The position numbers and the translations under genes are program-made. Below the pieces are notes generated by a model. That model was not told the DNA's origin and did not search any database. It worked only from the letters and a program-made list of their open reading frames with translations. From an uncultured Porphyromonas sp. (GTDB taxonomy: Bacteria; Bacteroidota; Bacteroidia; Bacteroidales; Porphyromonadaceae), in assembly GCA_900554935.1 (NCBI GenBank), contig USJF01000015.1:1-15116 (forward strand): a DNA stretch of 15,116 nt, read 5' to 3'. Each line of letters starts with the position of its first letter. The stretch's first letter is position 1. Below are positions 1 through 6,343 of the stretch, piece after piece.

Positions 1-668
1 ACTAGCCCCTTATTCTCCACCACGAAGTCACCTACATGGTGGCGTGTCTCGATCAGCTCAGGCTCTTTTTCACTACTTTTCTTAGGGAAAATAAACTTGA
101 GTAGCTCTAGTACCAGCATCACACCCACCACACCAAGGGGATAGGTGATAGCGGTTGCCAGTGCCATATCGCTAAGCTCCCTACCGAGGGTTGGACTTCC
201 AGCATGCATCTGCTCCACCCCTTGCTGCGCTGCTGCCAGCGCCGGAGTATTAGTCACCGCGCCATTCAGTACCCCCATCATATTACTGGCACTATCCACT
301 CCCACCAGCACCAGCACCACCGCACAGAGAAGCCCCAGCAACACCAGAGCCATACTCCAAGCATTTAGTACAATCCCCGTCTTACGAAGCGAAACCACAA
401 AGGATGGCCCCACCTGAATACCAAGGGCATAAACAAAGATCACCAGCCCCGCATTTTGGCAAAACTGGAGCATCACAGGGTCTACCAAGGCCCCCAAGTG
501 TGCTAAAAAGATACCAAAGAAAAAGACCCCCGCACCAGCCAAAGCAAACTTTCCGAGCCTTAGCTTACCGAGGAAAAGACCTACCCCGCAGGTAAAAAAG
601 ATTATTATCAACGTTTGGCTCAGCGATTGTTCGGTCCAAAACGCCCTAATCATATCTAGCATAGTCAT
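1..668 (-). CDS. AspT/YidE/YbjL-type transporter, N-terminal part (cut by window edge)
   Basis: This minus-strand gene starts at the ATG ending at 668 and runs off the left edge, so about 222 residues are visible. A second ATG two codons in (662) is an equally possible start. The protein begins with closely spaced hydrophobic segments (about residues 18-34, 41-60, 72-92, 98-124, 168-192) and has the marks of the aspartate-alanine antiporter duplication family: a GLFLGKLRLG-type stretch near 30-39, YALGIQVGPSF at 80-90, and NGAVTNTPALAAA at 135-147 with its conserved TNTPAL. After residue 195 it becomes charged, where relatives carry cytoplasmic TrkA-C regulatory domains before a second membrane half. 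Full-length members are usually about 550 residues. It should be an inner-membrane anion or amino-acid exchanger; the substrate cannot be read from this half. It is divergent from dnaA. Confidence 0.85.
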   Translation of the reverse strand, partial: MTMLDMIRAFWTEQSLSQTLIIIFFTCGVGLFLGKLRLGKFALAGAGVFFFGIFLAHLGALVDPVMLQFCQNAGLVIFVYALGIQVGPSFVVSLRKTGIVLNAWSMALVLLGLLCAVVLVLVGVDSASNMMGVLNGAVTNTPALAAAQQGVEQMHAGSPTLGRELSDMALATAITYPLGVVGVMLVLELLKFIFPKKSSEKEPELIETRHHVGDFVVENKGL

Positions 669-690
669 CAAAACATATATCAACTCATTG

Positions 691-715
691 CAAAGCTACA
701 AAAAAGAGAGATACA
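691..715 (-). promoter_or_regulatory. Possible promoter of the AspT-like gene
   Basis: On the minus strand TAGCTTTG (698-691) matches the Bacteroidetes -7 box TAnnTTTG exactly and lies 22 bases upstream of the ATG at 668. A TTG lies upstream at 716-714, but the 15-base spacing is shorter than the usual 19 or so, so the -33 element is weak. There is no Shine-Dalgarno sequence before the start, which is normal for this phylum. Confidence 0.4.
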
Positions 716-739
716 ACGGTTATCACGCTCAAAAGTTTC

Positions 740-871
740 CTACCACTTTAGTGCATCTGGAATATTGTCACCTGGAGATAGCAAAGCACCAGCAACATCT
801 ACGTTGAGTTCGCGAACAAACCCACTCGATAAATCTTTTTTAACACTCAAGACACAAGTTCTTGAATCCAT
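740..871 (-). CDS. Putative 43-residue small ORF of unknown function
   Basis: An ATG at 871 (minus strand) opens a 43-codon frame ending in TAG at 740. The peptide begins MDSRTCVLSVKKDL and ends with FVRELNVDV followed by AGALLSPGDNIPDALKW. It has a balanced, protein-like composition with no low-complexity runs, no signal peptide and no membrane segment. It lies 71 bases upstream of the AspT-like gene on the same strand and could be co-transcribed, but I see no good TAnnTTTG box in front of it. I do not recognise the sequence. It may be a real small protein, the remnant of a decayed longer gene, or chance. Confidence 0.3.
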   Translation of the reverse strand: MDSRTCVLSVKKDLSSGFVRELNVDVAGALLSPGDNIPDALKW

Positions 872-1170
872 TAGTTCTCAATAGCTTAGGGATTTACCTA
901 AACTCTTGATGGCTCATTTACAAGTAGTTAGGCGTAACTCTTTGTGCTATAGAGGTATGGACGATTAGGTAGGATTTCCGATTTTTTTATATCAGATTAA
1001 TTGAGAACATTTGCAGATGTTAAGAGAATGAGACGGTCTCTTGCATGCCTTTTCGACAGGAAGAAAGATAAATCTTTATATAGGAAGGCGAGACGAAAAG
1101 GAGGCACCGTAATCAGAATACTATAGCTACCACCACAAATTGGAGGTATGCTTTTTTGAAATAGATATTG

Positions 1171-2505
1171 ATGGAAAGTAGTTTAAGTAGTTCGTGGGGT
1201 ATCTTTCTCAATGAAATGAGCACCCATCTCTCCAATCCGAGAGAATTTAATATCTGGTTTAAGCCGTTAGAGCCGGTGAGTATGCAGGACAATGTATTGA
1301 CTATCCGCGTACCGTCGCAAGACTATAGCTATAAACTAGAGGGAGACTACTTCGAACTCTTCAAGGCCGCACTCGAGAAAGCCTTTGGCAAAGGGATCAA
1401 TCTCAAGTACCTTATTCCTACCGTAGCACCCGCCACCAAGCGCGAAGAAGCTACAAGTACCGCCCCAGCTGAGACCTTCGTTACCCACCTAGATGGTCGT
1501 ATGCTCTTTGGCAACTTCTACCAAAGCATCTGCAATAGACTAGCCTATTCAGTAGGCGTAAGCGTAGTGGACCAACCTGGAAGCAGCGCCTTTAACCCCC
1601 TATTTATATTTGGCGCGTCGGGTGTCGGAAAAACGCACTTGATGCACGCCATTGGCAATGAACTAGTAAAGCAAAAGCCCGGCTACAAAGCAGTATATGT
1701 ACCGGCTCAGACCTTCAAACGCCAGTTCGTAGAAGCCACCATCACCACTAAGAAGCCAGAGCTATTCTTCAACTACTACCAGAATATCGACCTACTGCTG
1801 ATCGACGACATTCAGGAGTTTAGCGAAGCAATCAGCACACAGAATGCCTTCTTCCAAATCTTCAACCACCTCAAGATGCTAGGAAAGCAGATTGTGATCA
1901 CCTCCGATCGATGTCCTGCCGACCTTAAGGGGATGGAGGATCGCCTCTATACCCGGCTCAAGTGGGGGATGACAGTAGAGATAGAGCGACCAGATGCCCA
2001 CCTGAGGCGTGAGATTCTCACAGCCAAAGTAAAGGAAGCAGGGGTTGCCATTCCTGATACCGTATTTGACTTCATCGTGAAGCATGCCAAGGATAATGTC
2101 CGTGACCTAGAGGGAGCCCTTACCTCTCTAATGGCCAATGCGATCTACTGCAACGAAGAGATCTCAATGGAGCTGGCAGGGAAGGTGCTTTCGCAAACAG
2201 TAGGCGTGGAGGAGCGCAAGATCAATGTACCCGAGATATTGGAAGTGGTAAGTCGCTATTATAATATTGAAGCGATGGATATCATTGGTCGCAAGCGCAA
2301 ACGCGATATTGTGCAGGCACGGCAAGTGGTAATGTACCTCGCCAAAGAGCTCACCGAAGCATCTCTCGCTGCCATTGGTGCAGAGATGGGCGGTCGAGAC
2401 CACTCCACAGTGATCTATGCCGATCGTGCCATTCGTGACCTCCTCGACACCGATAGTAAATTCCAAAATGAGCTAAAGGAGATCCGTGACCTTTTAGAGG
2501 TCTAA
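1171..2505 (+). CDS. dnaA: Chromosomal replication initiator protein DnaA
   Basis: DnaA is the AAA+ ATPase that binds and opens the chromosomal origin. At 444 residues it is slightly short for the family. Residues 1-80 form the N-terminal interaction domain I, followed by a short linker, rich in Ala and Thr, of about 20 residues (domain II). The ATPase core has Walker A GASGVGKTH at 148-156, Walker B LLLIDDIQ at 208-215 and sensor 1 ITSDR at 243-247. The C-terminal DNA-binding domain carries the DnaA signature GGRDHSTVIYA at 407-417. A TTG at 1168 directly precedes the ATG at 1171 in the same frame; I chose the ATG because TTG starts are rare and it adds only one residue. The gene is monocistronic, ending in the terminator at 2541. 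No promoter is clear and no close DnaA boxes are seen upstream, so autoregulation cannot be inferred. Confidence 0.98.
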   Translation: MESSLSSSWGIFLNEMSTHLSNPREFNIWFKPLEPVSMQDNVLTIRVPSQDYSYKLEGDYFELFKAALEKAFGKGINLKYLIPTVAPATKREEATSTAPAETFVTHLDGRMLFGNFYQSICNRLAYSVGVSVVDQPGSSAFNPLFIFGASGVGKTHLMHAIGNELVKQKPGYKAVYVPAQTFKRQFVEATITTKKPELFFNYYQNIDLLLIDDIQEFSEAISTQNAFFQIFNHLKMLGKQIVITSDRCPADLKGMEDRLYTRLKWGMTVEIERPDAHLRREILTAKVKEAGVAIPDTVFDFIVKHAKDNVRDLEGALTSLMANAIYCNEEISMELAGKVLSQTVGVEERKINVPEILEVVSRYYNIEAMDIIGRKRKRDIVQARQVVMYLAKELTEASLAAIGAEMGGRDHSTVIYADRAIRDLLDTDSKFQNELKEIRDLLEV

Positions 2506-2540
2506 GAGACAAACCTTTCAAGTTTTTTCCCTACCACACA

Positions 2541-2572
2541 ACGCACTCTCCCCACGAGGGTGCGTTTTTTTT
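2541..2572 (+). terminator. Rho-independent terminator of dnaA
   Basis: A 10-bp stem (2541-2550 with 2556-2565, one G-T pair) closes a 5-base loop, CCCAC, and is followed at once by a run of T. It lies 36 bases past the dnaA stop codon. Confidence 0.9.
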
Positions 2573-2663
2573 GTCCTTAAAAGGTGAGAGGATAGAATAT
2601 CACCCTATCCGACAGTGCTTCACAATTAGCTATAAATCACTAGGTTATAAGGGCATAAAATTG

Positions 2664-2801
2664 AGTTGGCAACTAAGAGATTACCGAGTTCGAAACTCCA
2701 CGATCGCTTAGTTACAAACTCCACGATCGCTTAGTTACAAACTTCACGATTGCTTAGTTACAAACTCCACAATCGCTTAGTTTCGAACTCGACAACAGCT
2801 T
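2664..2801. repeat. Tandem array of a 23-bp repeat (array 1, six units)
   Basis: Six units start at 2664, 2687, 2710, 2733, 2756 and 2779, exactly 23 bases apart. Each opens with an 11-base imperfect palindrome AGTTnnnAACT (middle ACA in three units; GGC, CGA and TCG in the others). A 12-base spacer follows, with consensus CCACGATCGCTT centred on GATC; in the first unit the spacer is diverged. The central units are nearly identical and the outer ones diverge, and a decayed seventh copy begins at 2802. The array lies between the dnaA terminator and the secDF promoter. A related array occurs at 10060. Function unknown; it contains no coding frame I would trust. Confidence 0.9.
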
Positions 2802-2892
2802 AGATACGGCGCTGTATTACAGCGTATTGCAAGAGGACCAAAAACAACCCATACCTCGCAAACTTTTACCGCTACTTATTTTCGACTAAATT

Positions 2893-3000
2893 TTAACCGT
2901 GAGCGATCACGCCCTCCATCCCATCAACAATCGCCACCATAAAGGAAAAGAGCATCACCACCACAAGGAATCCGTCAAAAGCAATAGAACCTCTACCTTG
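2893..3000 (-). pseudogene. Possible remnant of a small membrane protein gene
   Basis: The minus strand holds an open frame ending in TAA at 2895-2893 that reads as SIPQGRGSIAFDG, then a hydrophobic stretch LVVVMLFSFMVAIVDG, then MEGVIAHG. It looks like the C-terminal end of a membrane protein. The frame is closed upstream by a TAG near 3075 and contains no ATG before the hydrophobic segment, only GTG codons and an internal ATG that would give a 20-residue peptide. I do not recognise it. It may be a decayed gene, a very small membrane peptide or chance. The gap around it (2573-3136) otherwise holds only the repeat array, small hairpins and the secDF promoter. Confidence 0.2.
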
Positions 3001-3049
3001 CGGAATTGAGACCGAGGCACCTATATGAGATAGATTAATATAATTTGGG

Positions 3050-3057
3050 TATATTTG
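3050..3057 (+). promoter_or_regulatory. Putative -7 promoter box of secDF
   Basis: TATATTTG matches the Bacteroidetes -7 box TAnnTTTG exactly and lies 79 bases before the secDF start codon. The upstream -33 position has no convincing TTG, so the element rests on the -7 box alone. Transcription would begin near 3064. Confidence 0.5.
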
Positions 3058-3066
3058 CCATCTGAA

Positions 3067-3090
3067 TACCTATCTGTAGAGGAATAGGTA
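3067..3090 (+). other. Hairpin in the secDF leader
   Basis: TACCTAT (3067-3073) and ATAGGTA (3084-3090) form a perfect 7-bp stem with a 10-base loop. If transcription starts near 3064, the hairpin sits at the extreme 5' end of the secDF mRNA, where it could protect the transcript or take part in control. No T-run follows, so it is not a terminator. Confidence 0.4.
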
Positions 3091-3136
3091 GCCATAAGGA
3101 CGGATACAGATAAACAATAAACATAACGAATAACAG

Positions 3137-6112
3137 ATGCAAAACAAAGGTTTAGTGAAATGGACTGCCATTGCCCTTGTAGTAATTTGTGCCTACTACC
3201 TATCTTTCTCGGTAGTATCCAACTACTACGAAAACAAGGCAAAGGCTTATGCGCAGGGAGATGCACAGAAGCAGGAGCACTACATTGACTCACTTTCGAT
3301 GCAAAAAGTGTGGCTAGGGCATACCCTCAAGGATGTCCGCGAGCGTGAACTAGGCTTGGGTCTCGACCTCAAGGGAGGTATGACCGTGATCCTAGAGCTC
3401 AATGCCGCCGATGTGCTTGAGACGCTTTCCGACAACAGCCAAGACCCTACTTTCAGGGCGGCATTAGAGGCAGCTCAAGCAAAGCAAGAGCGTAGTCAAA
3501 AGGATTTTATTACCCTCTTTACAGAGGAGTTTCATAACATCGACCCAGGAGCTCGTCTCTCTGCTATCTTCGGTACTTCCGCCCTTAGAGAGAAGGTAAG
3601 CACTAGTAGCACAGATGCAGAGGTAACGCAAGTACTCCGTAGTGAGCTACAGACAGCGATTGAGAGCTCGTACAAGGTACTCCGTAATCGTATCGACCGC
3701 TTCGGTGTGGTAGCCCCCAACATCCAAAAGCTGGAGGGTGGCGACCGTATCCTAGTAGAGCTACCAGGCGTAAAGGAGCCAGAGCGTGTGCGTAAGCTCC
3801 TCCAAGGCAGTGCCAACCTAGAGTTTTGGGAGTGCTACCTTCTGCCAGAGATTTGGTCTGATCTTCAGCGCGCCGATCAAGTGATCCAGCGCCTTAGCGA
3901 CCAAGGCCAAACGACCGAAGCAGAGGCCACTACTGAAGAGGCCAAAAGCGACTCACTTGTAGCAGATAGCACCAATACAGAAAATCAATTGGCTGCTCTT
4001 GCAGGTACTACTGCCAGCAACGAGACGCAGGCAACTGAGGGCAAGCACATCACTTCGCTATTTAGCCTACTTCAGCCTAATCTATATGAGGGCGGACAGC
4101 TAGCTCCTACCGCAATCGTTGGTATGGCTCACGCTTCCGACCGTGACAAGATCGACTCTCTTCTCAACCTTCCACAAGTAAAGGAAGTACTTCCACGCAA
4201 CCTACAGCTCAAGTGGAGTGTAAAGGAGGTACAAGAAGGCTCTAAGGTATTCCAGCTATTTGCTATTAAGAGCACCCGCCGTGATGGTCAACCAGCACTA
4301 GGTGGCGAAGTAGTGAATAATGCCAAGAGTGTGATCGAGAACCAAATGGGCCGCCAAGATCCAGGTGTCTCAATGTCTATGAACTCCGATGGAGCTAGAG
4401 AGTGGGCAAGGATCACTAAGGAGAATATAGGCCGTCCTATTGCCATCGTGCTAGACGACGTAGTTTACTCTGCTCCAAATGTAAATACCGAGATACCCAA
4501 TGGTCAGTCACAGATTACTGGTCACTTTACCGTTGATGAGGCAGATGACTTGGCCAACACCCTTAACTCTGGTAAGATGGCAGCCTCTATCCGCATTGTA
4601 CAAGAGGACGTGGTAGGTCCATCTCTAGGTCAAGAGGCTATTCAGGCTGGATTTATCAGCTTCGTGATTGCGCTAGTTCTGCTGATGATCTACATGTGTC
4701 TGATGTATGGTCTTCTACCAGGCTTGGTAGTGGATGTGGCACTTCTCATCAACTTCTTCCTCACTATCGGTATCTTGGCTTCGCTCCATGCGGTACTGAC
4801 CTTAGCGGGTATTGCCGGTATGGTCCTTACACTTGGTATGGCAGTGGATGCCAACGTGCTGATCTTTGAGCGTATCAAGGAGGAGCTAGCAGCAGGCAAG
4901 AGTATGAGCAAGGCGATCGAAGATGGTTACGGCAATGCCTTCTCAGCTATTATCGACTCCAACGTCACCACCATCCTAACAGGTATCATCCTCTACTACT
5001 TCGGTTCGGGACCTATCCGTGGATTTGCTACCACGCTGATCGTGGGACTTATCTGTTCGTTCCTAACCGCTGTATTCCTTACCCGTATCTTCTTTGAGAG
5101 AAGAGCGCAGAAGGGCAAGATGGAGAATGTAACCTTCACCACAGCTATCTCACGCAACTACCTCAAGAATCCTAAGTTCGACTTTATCGGAAAGAAGGCA
5201 ACGGGTCTAAGCATCGCAGTAGCGATCCTAGTAGCTGGAGGTATTGCACTTGGCGTATGGGGCTTGAATACTGGTATTGACTTCACTGGAGGTCGCAACT
5301 ACATCGTGAAGTTTGACCAACCAGTCACCACTAGCCAGGTAGCATCACTTCTCAACGACAACCTTGAGGGACACGTAGGAGTAATCAAGATCTCTACCGA
5401 TGATCAGGTACGTATCTCTACCAACTACAAGATCGAGACCAATACTCCGGAGGTAGATACAGAGGTAGAGACCCTCATTTATGAGGGATTGAAGCCATTG
5501 CTAGGCGACGATGTCACTATGGAGCAATTCACTCAGCAGTACATCCAAAGCTCACAGAAGGTAGGTGCTAGTATGGCAGACGACATCAAGTCGGGCGCCC
5601 TCATCGCAGTGATATTCTCACTGATCGTGATGGCTCTCTATATCTTGATCCGATTCAATGATATTGCCTTCTCTATCGGTGCCTTTGCTTCGGTTACCTT
5701 TACCACCCTATCGATCATCGCATTCTATGCGTTGCTATGGAAGGTAATGCCATTCTCTATGGAGGTGGATCAGACCTTTATCGCAGCGGTGCTAGCAATC
5801 ATCGGATACTCCATCAATGATACCATCGTGGTATTCGACCGTATCAGGGAGCATCTCCGCTTGTACCCCAATAGGGATCGTAGAGAGCTTTTCAATTTCG
5901 CACTAAATAGTACCCTTTCTCGTACATTCAATACCAGTATCAGTACGTTGCTAGTGGTGCTGATCATCTTCCTATTCGGTGGAGCAAGTATCCAGAGCTT
6001 TACCTTTGCGATGCTACTCGGTATCATCTTCGGTACCTTCGCTACCCTATTCGTAGCAACACCAATAGCACATATGATCAATAATAAGAAGTTTGTGAAG
6101 GCTAATAAATAA
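3137..6112 (+). CDS. secDF: Fused protein translocase subunit SecD-SecF
   Basis: SecDF is an inner-membrane RND-like protein that uses the proton gradient to pull secreted proteins out of SecYEG on the periplasmic side. This 991-residue protein has both subunits in one chain, as is usual in Bacteroidetes. The SecD half has an N-terminal membrane segment (8-29), the motif GLGLDLKGGM at 73-82, a large periplasmic domain (about 83-500) and a membrane block (about 503-655) with GMAVDANVLIFERIKEEL at 567-584. The SecF half begins near 690, with NTGIDFTGGRNY at 711-722 and the membrane block from about 818, including IIGYSINDTIVVFDRIREHL at 888-907. Residues about 253-303 of the periplasmic domain are a low-complexity stretch rich in Glu, Thr, Ser and Ala, probably a flexible insertion. 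The first ATG of the frame, at 3137, fits the domain start. The gene stands alone between a -7 box and a strong terminator. Confidence 0.97.
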   Translation: MQNKGLVKWTAIALVVICAYYLSFSVVSNYYENKAKAYAQGDAQKQEHYIDSLSMQKVWLGHTLKDVRERELGLGLDLKGGMTVILELNAADVLETLSDNSQDPTFRAALEAAQAKQERSQKDFITLFTEEFHNIDPGARLSAIFGTSALREKVSTSSTDAEVTQVLRSELQTAIESSYKVLRNRIDRFGVVAPNIQKLEGGDRILVELPGVKEPERVRKLLQGSANLEFWECYLLPEIWSDLQRADQVIQRLSDQGQTTEAEATTEEAKSDSLVADSTNTENQLAALAGTTASNETQATEGKHITSLFSLLQPNLYEGGQLAPTAIVGMAHASDRDKIDSLLNLPQVKEVLPRNLQLKWSVKEVQEGSKVFQLFAIKSTRRDGQPALGGEVVNNAKSVIENQMGRQDPGVSMSMNSDGAREWARITKENIGRPIAIVLDDVVYSAPNVNTEIPNGQSQITGHFTVDEADDLANTLNSGKMAASIRIVQEDVVGPSLGQEAIQAGFISFVIALVLLMIYMCLMYGLLPGLVVDVALLINFFLTIGILASLHAVLTLAGIAGMVLTLGMAVDANVLIFERIKEELAAGKSMSKAIEDGYGNAFSAIIDSNVTTILTGIILYYFGSGPIRGFATTLIVGLICSFLTAVFLTRIFFERRAQKGKMENVTFTTAISRNYLKNPKFDFIGKKATGLSIAVAILVAGGIALGVWGLNTGIDFTGGRNYIVKFDQPVTTSQVASLLNDNLEGHVGVIKISTDDQVRISTNYKIETNTPEVDTEVETLIYEGLKPLLGDDVTMEQFTQQYIQSSQKVGASMADDIKSGALIAVIFSLIVMALYILIRFNDIAFSIGAFASVTFTTLSIIAFYALLWKVMPFSMEVDQTFIAAVLAIIGYSINDTIVVFDRIREHLRLYPNRDRRELFNFALNSTLSRTFNTSISTLLVVLIIFLFGGASIQSFTFAMLLGIIFGTFATLFVATPIAHMINNKKFVKANK

Positions 6113-6139
6113 GCCCTATCCCTTCTAATAAATAGATAA

Positions 6140-6182
6140 GGTCGGCTAGGCGAGCACCACTCCCTAGCCGATCTTTTTTTTT
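6140..6182 (+). terminator. Rho-independent terminator of secDF
   Basis: An 11-bp stem (6140-6150 with 6163-6173, one G-T pair) closes a 12-base loop and is followed by nine T. It lies 27 bases past the secDF stop codon. Confidence 0.92.
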
Positions 6183-6266
6183 GTATCGCCGTAAGTGCCT
6201 TATATTCCGTATACCTGCGGAATGAAGTGTTGATACAACTAATCTAAAAAGTCGGTATATTGGAGC

Positions 6267-6296
6267 AAAGAGCGAGGGGCTATATCGTCTCTTTTT
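6267..6296 (+). terminator. Second, weaker hairpin before the antiporter promoter
   Basis: AAAGAGCGA (6267-6275) pairs with TCG plus CTCTTT (6285-6294) across a single-base bulge and runs into a short T stretch. It could back up the secDF terminator or be incidental. The preceding stretch also holds ATTCCG (6204-6209) with CGGAAT (6218-6223), nested inside TTGTATC (6181-6187) and GATACAA (6232-6238). Confidence 0.25.
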
Positions 6297-6302
6297 AGTA
6301 TA

Positions 6303-6332
6303 TTGCAAAGTGAAACAAATTCGGTAATTTAG
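6303..6332 (+). promoter_or_regulatory. Putative promoter of the antiporter-dapF-dapL operon
   Basis: TTG at 6303-6305 is followed after 19 bases by TAATTTAG at 6325-6332, one base from the -7 consensus TAnnTTTG. The spacing is the one expected in Bacteroidetes. The start codon at 6344 lies only 11 bases beyond, so the leader would be very short. Confidence 0.45.
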
Positions 6333-6343
6333 AGATATAAAAT

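Larger units (their letters stand above)
669..1170. other. Intergenic region upstream of dnaA; candidate replication-origin region
   Basis: This 500-bp gap separates the minus-strand transporter gene from plus-strand dnaA. It is more AT-rich than its neighbours, notably at 981-1003, where a T-run is followed by alternating A/T. It holds the palindrome GAGACGGTCTC at 1030-1040 and smaller inverted repeats such as AAGATAAATCTT near 1065. By eye I find no 9-mer matching the DnaA box TTATCCACA closely; the nearest, TTATCACGC at 719, differs in its last four bases. The origin idea rests on dnaA adjacency, the strand switch and AT content, not on recognised boxes. Apart from the small ORF at 740-871 I see no gene, and no clear dnaA promoter. 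Confidence 0.35.

Noticed and set aside
145..595. Plus-strand ORFs of 90 and 63 residues
   Set aside because: They are shadows of the minus-strand transporter gene, whose frame carries family motifs.
719..727. TTATCACGC as a DnaA box
   Set aside because: It matches only the first five bases of TTATCCACA and stands alone.
1168..1170. TTG as the dnaA start codon
   Set aside because: The ATG directly after it in the same frame is far more likely; the proteins differ by one residue.
2664..2801. CRISPR array
   Set aside because: The period is only 23 bp, the 12-base spacers are nearly identical to one another, and no cas gene is in the window.
3021..3293. 90-residue minus-strand ORF across the secDF start
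   Set aside because: Most of it lies opposite the secDF coding start and leader; the composition is unremarkable and no motif is seen.
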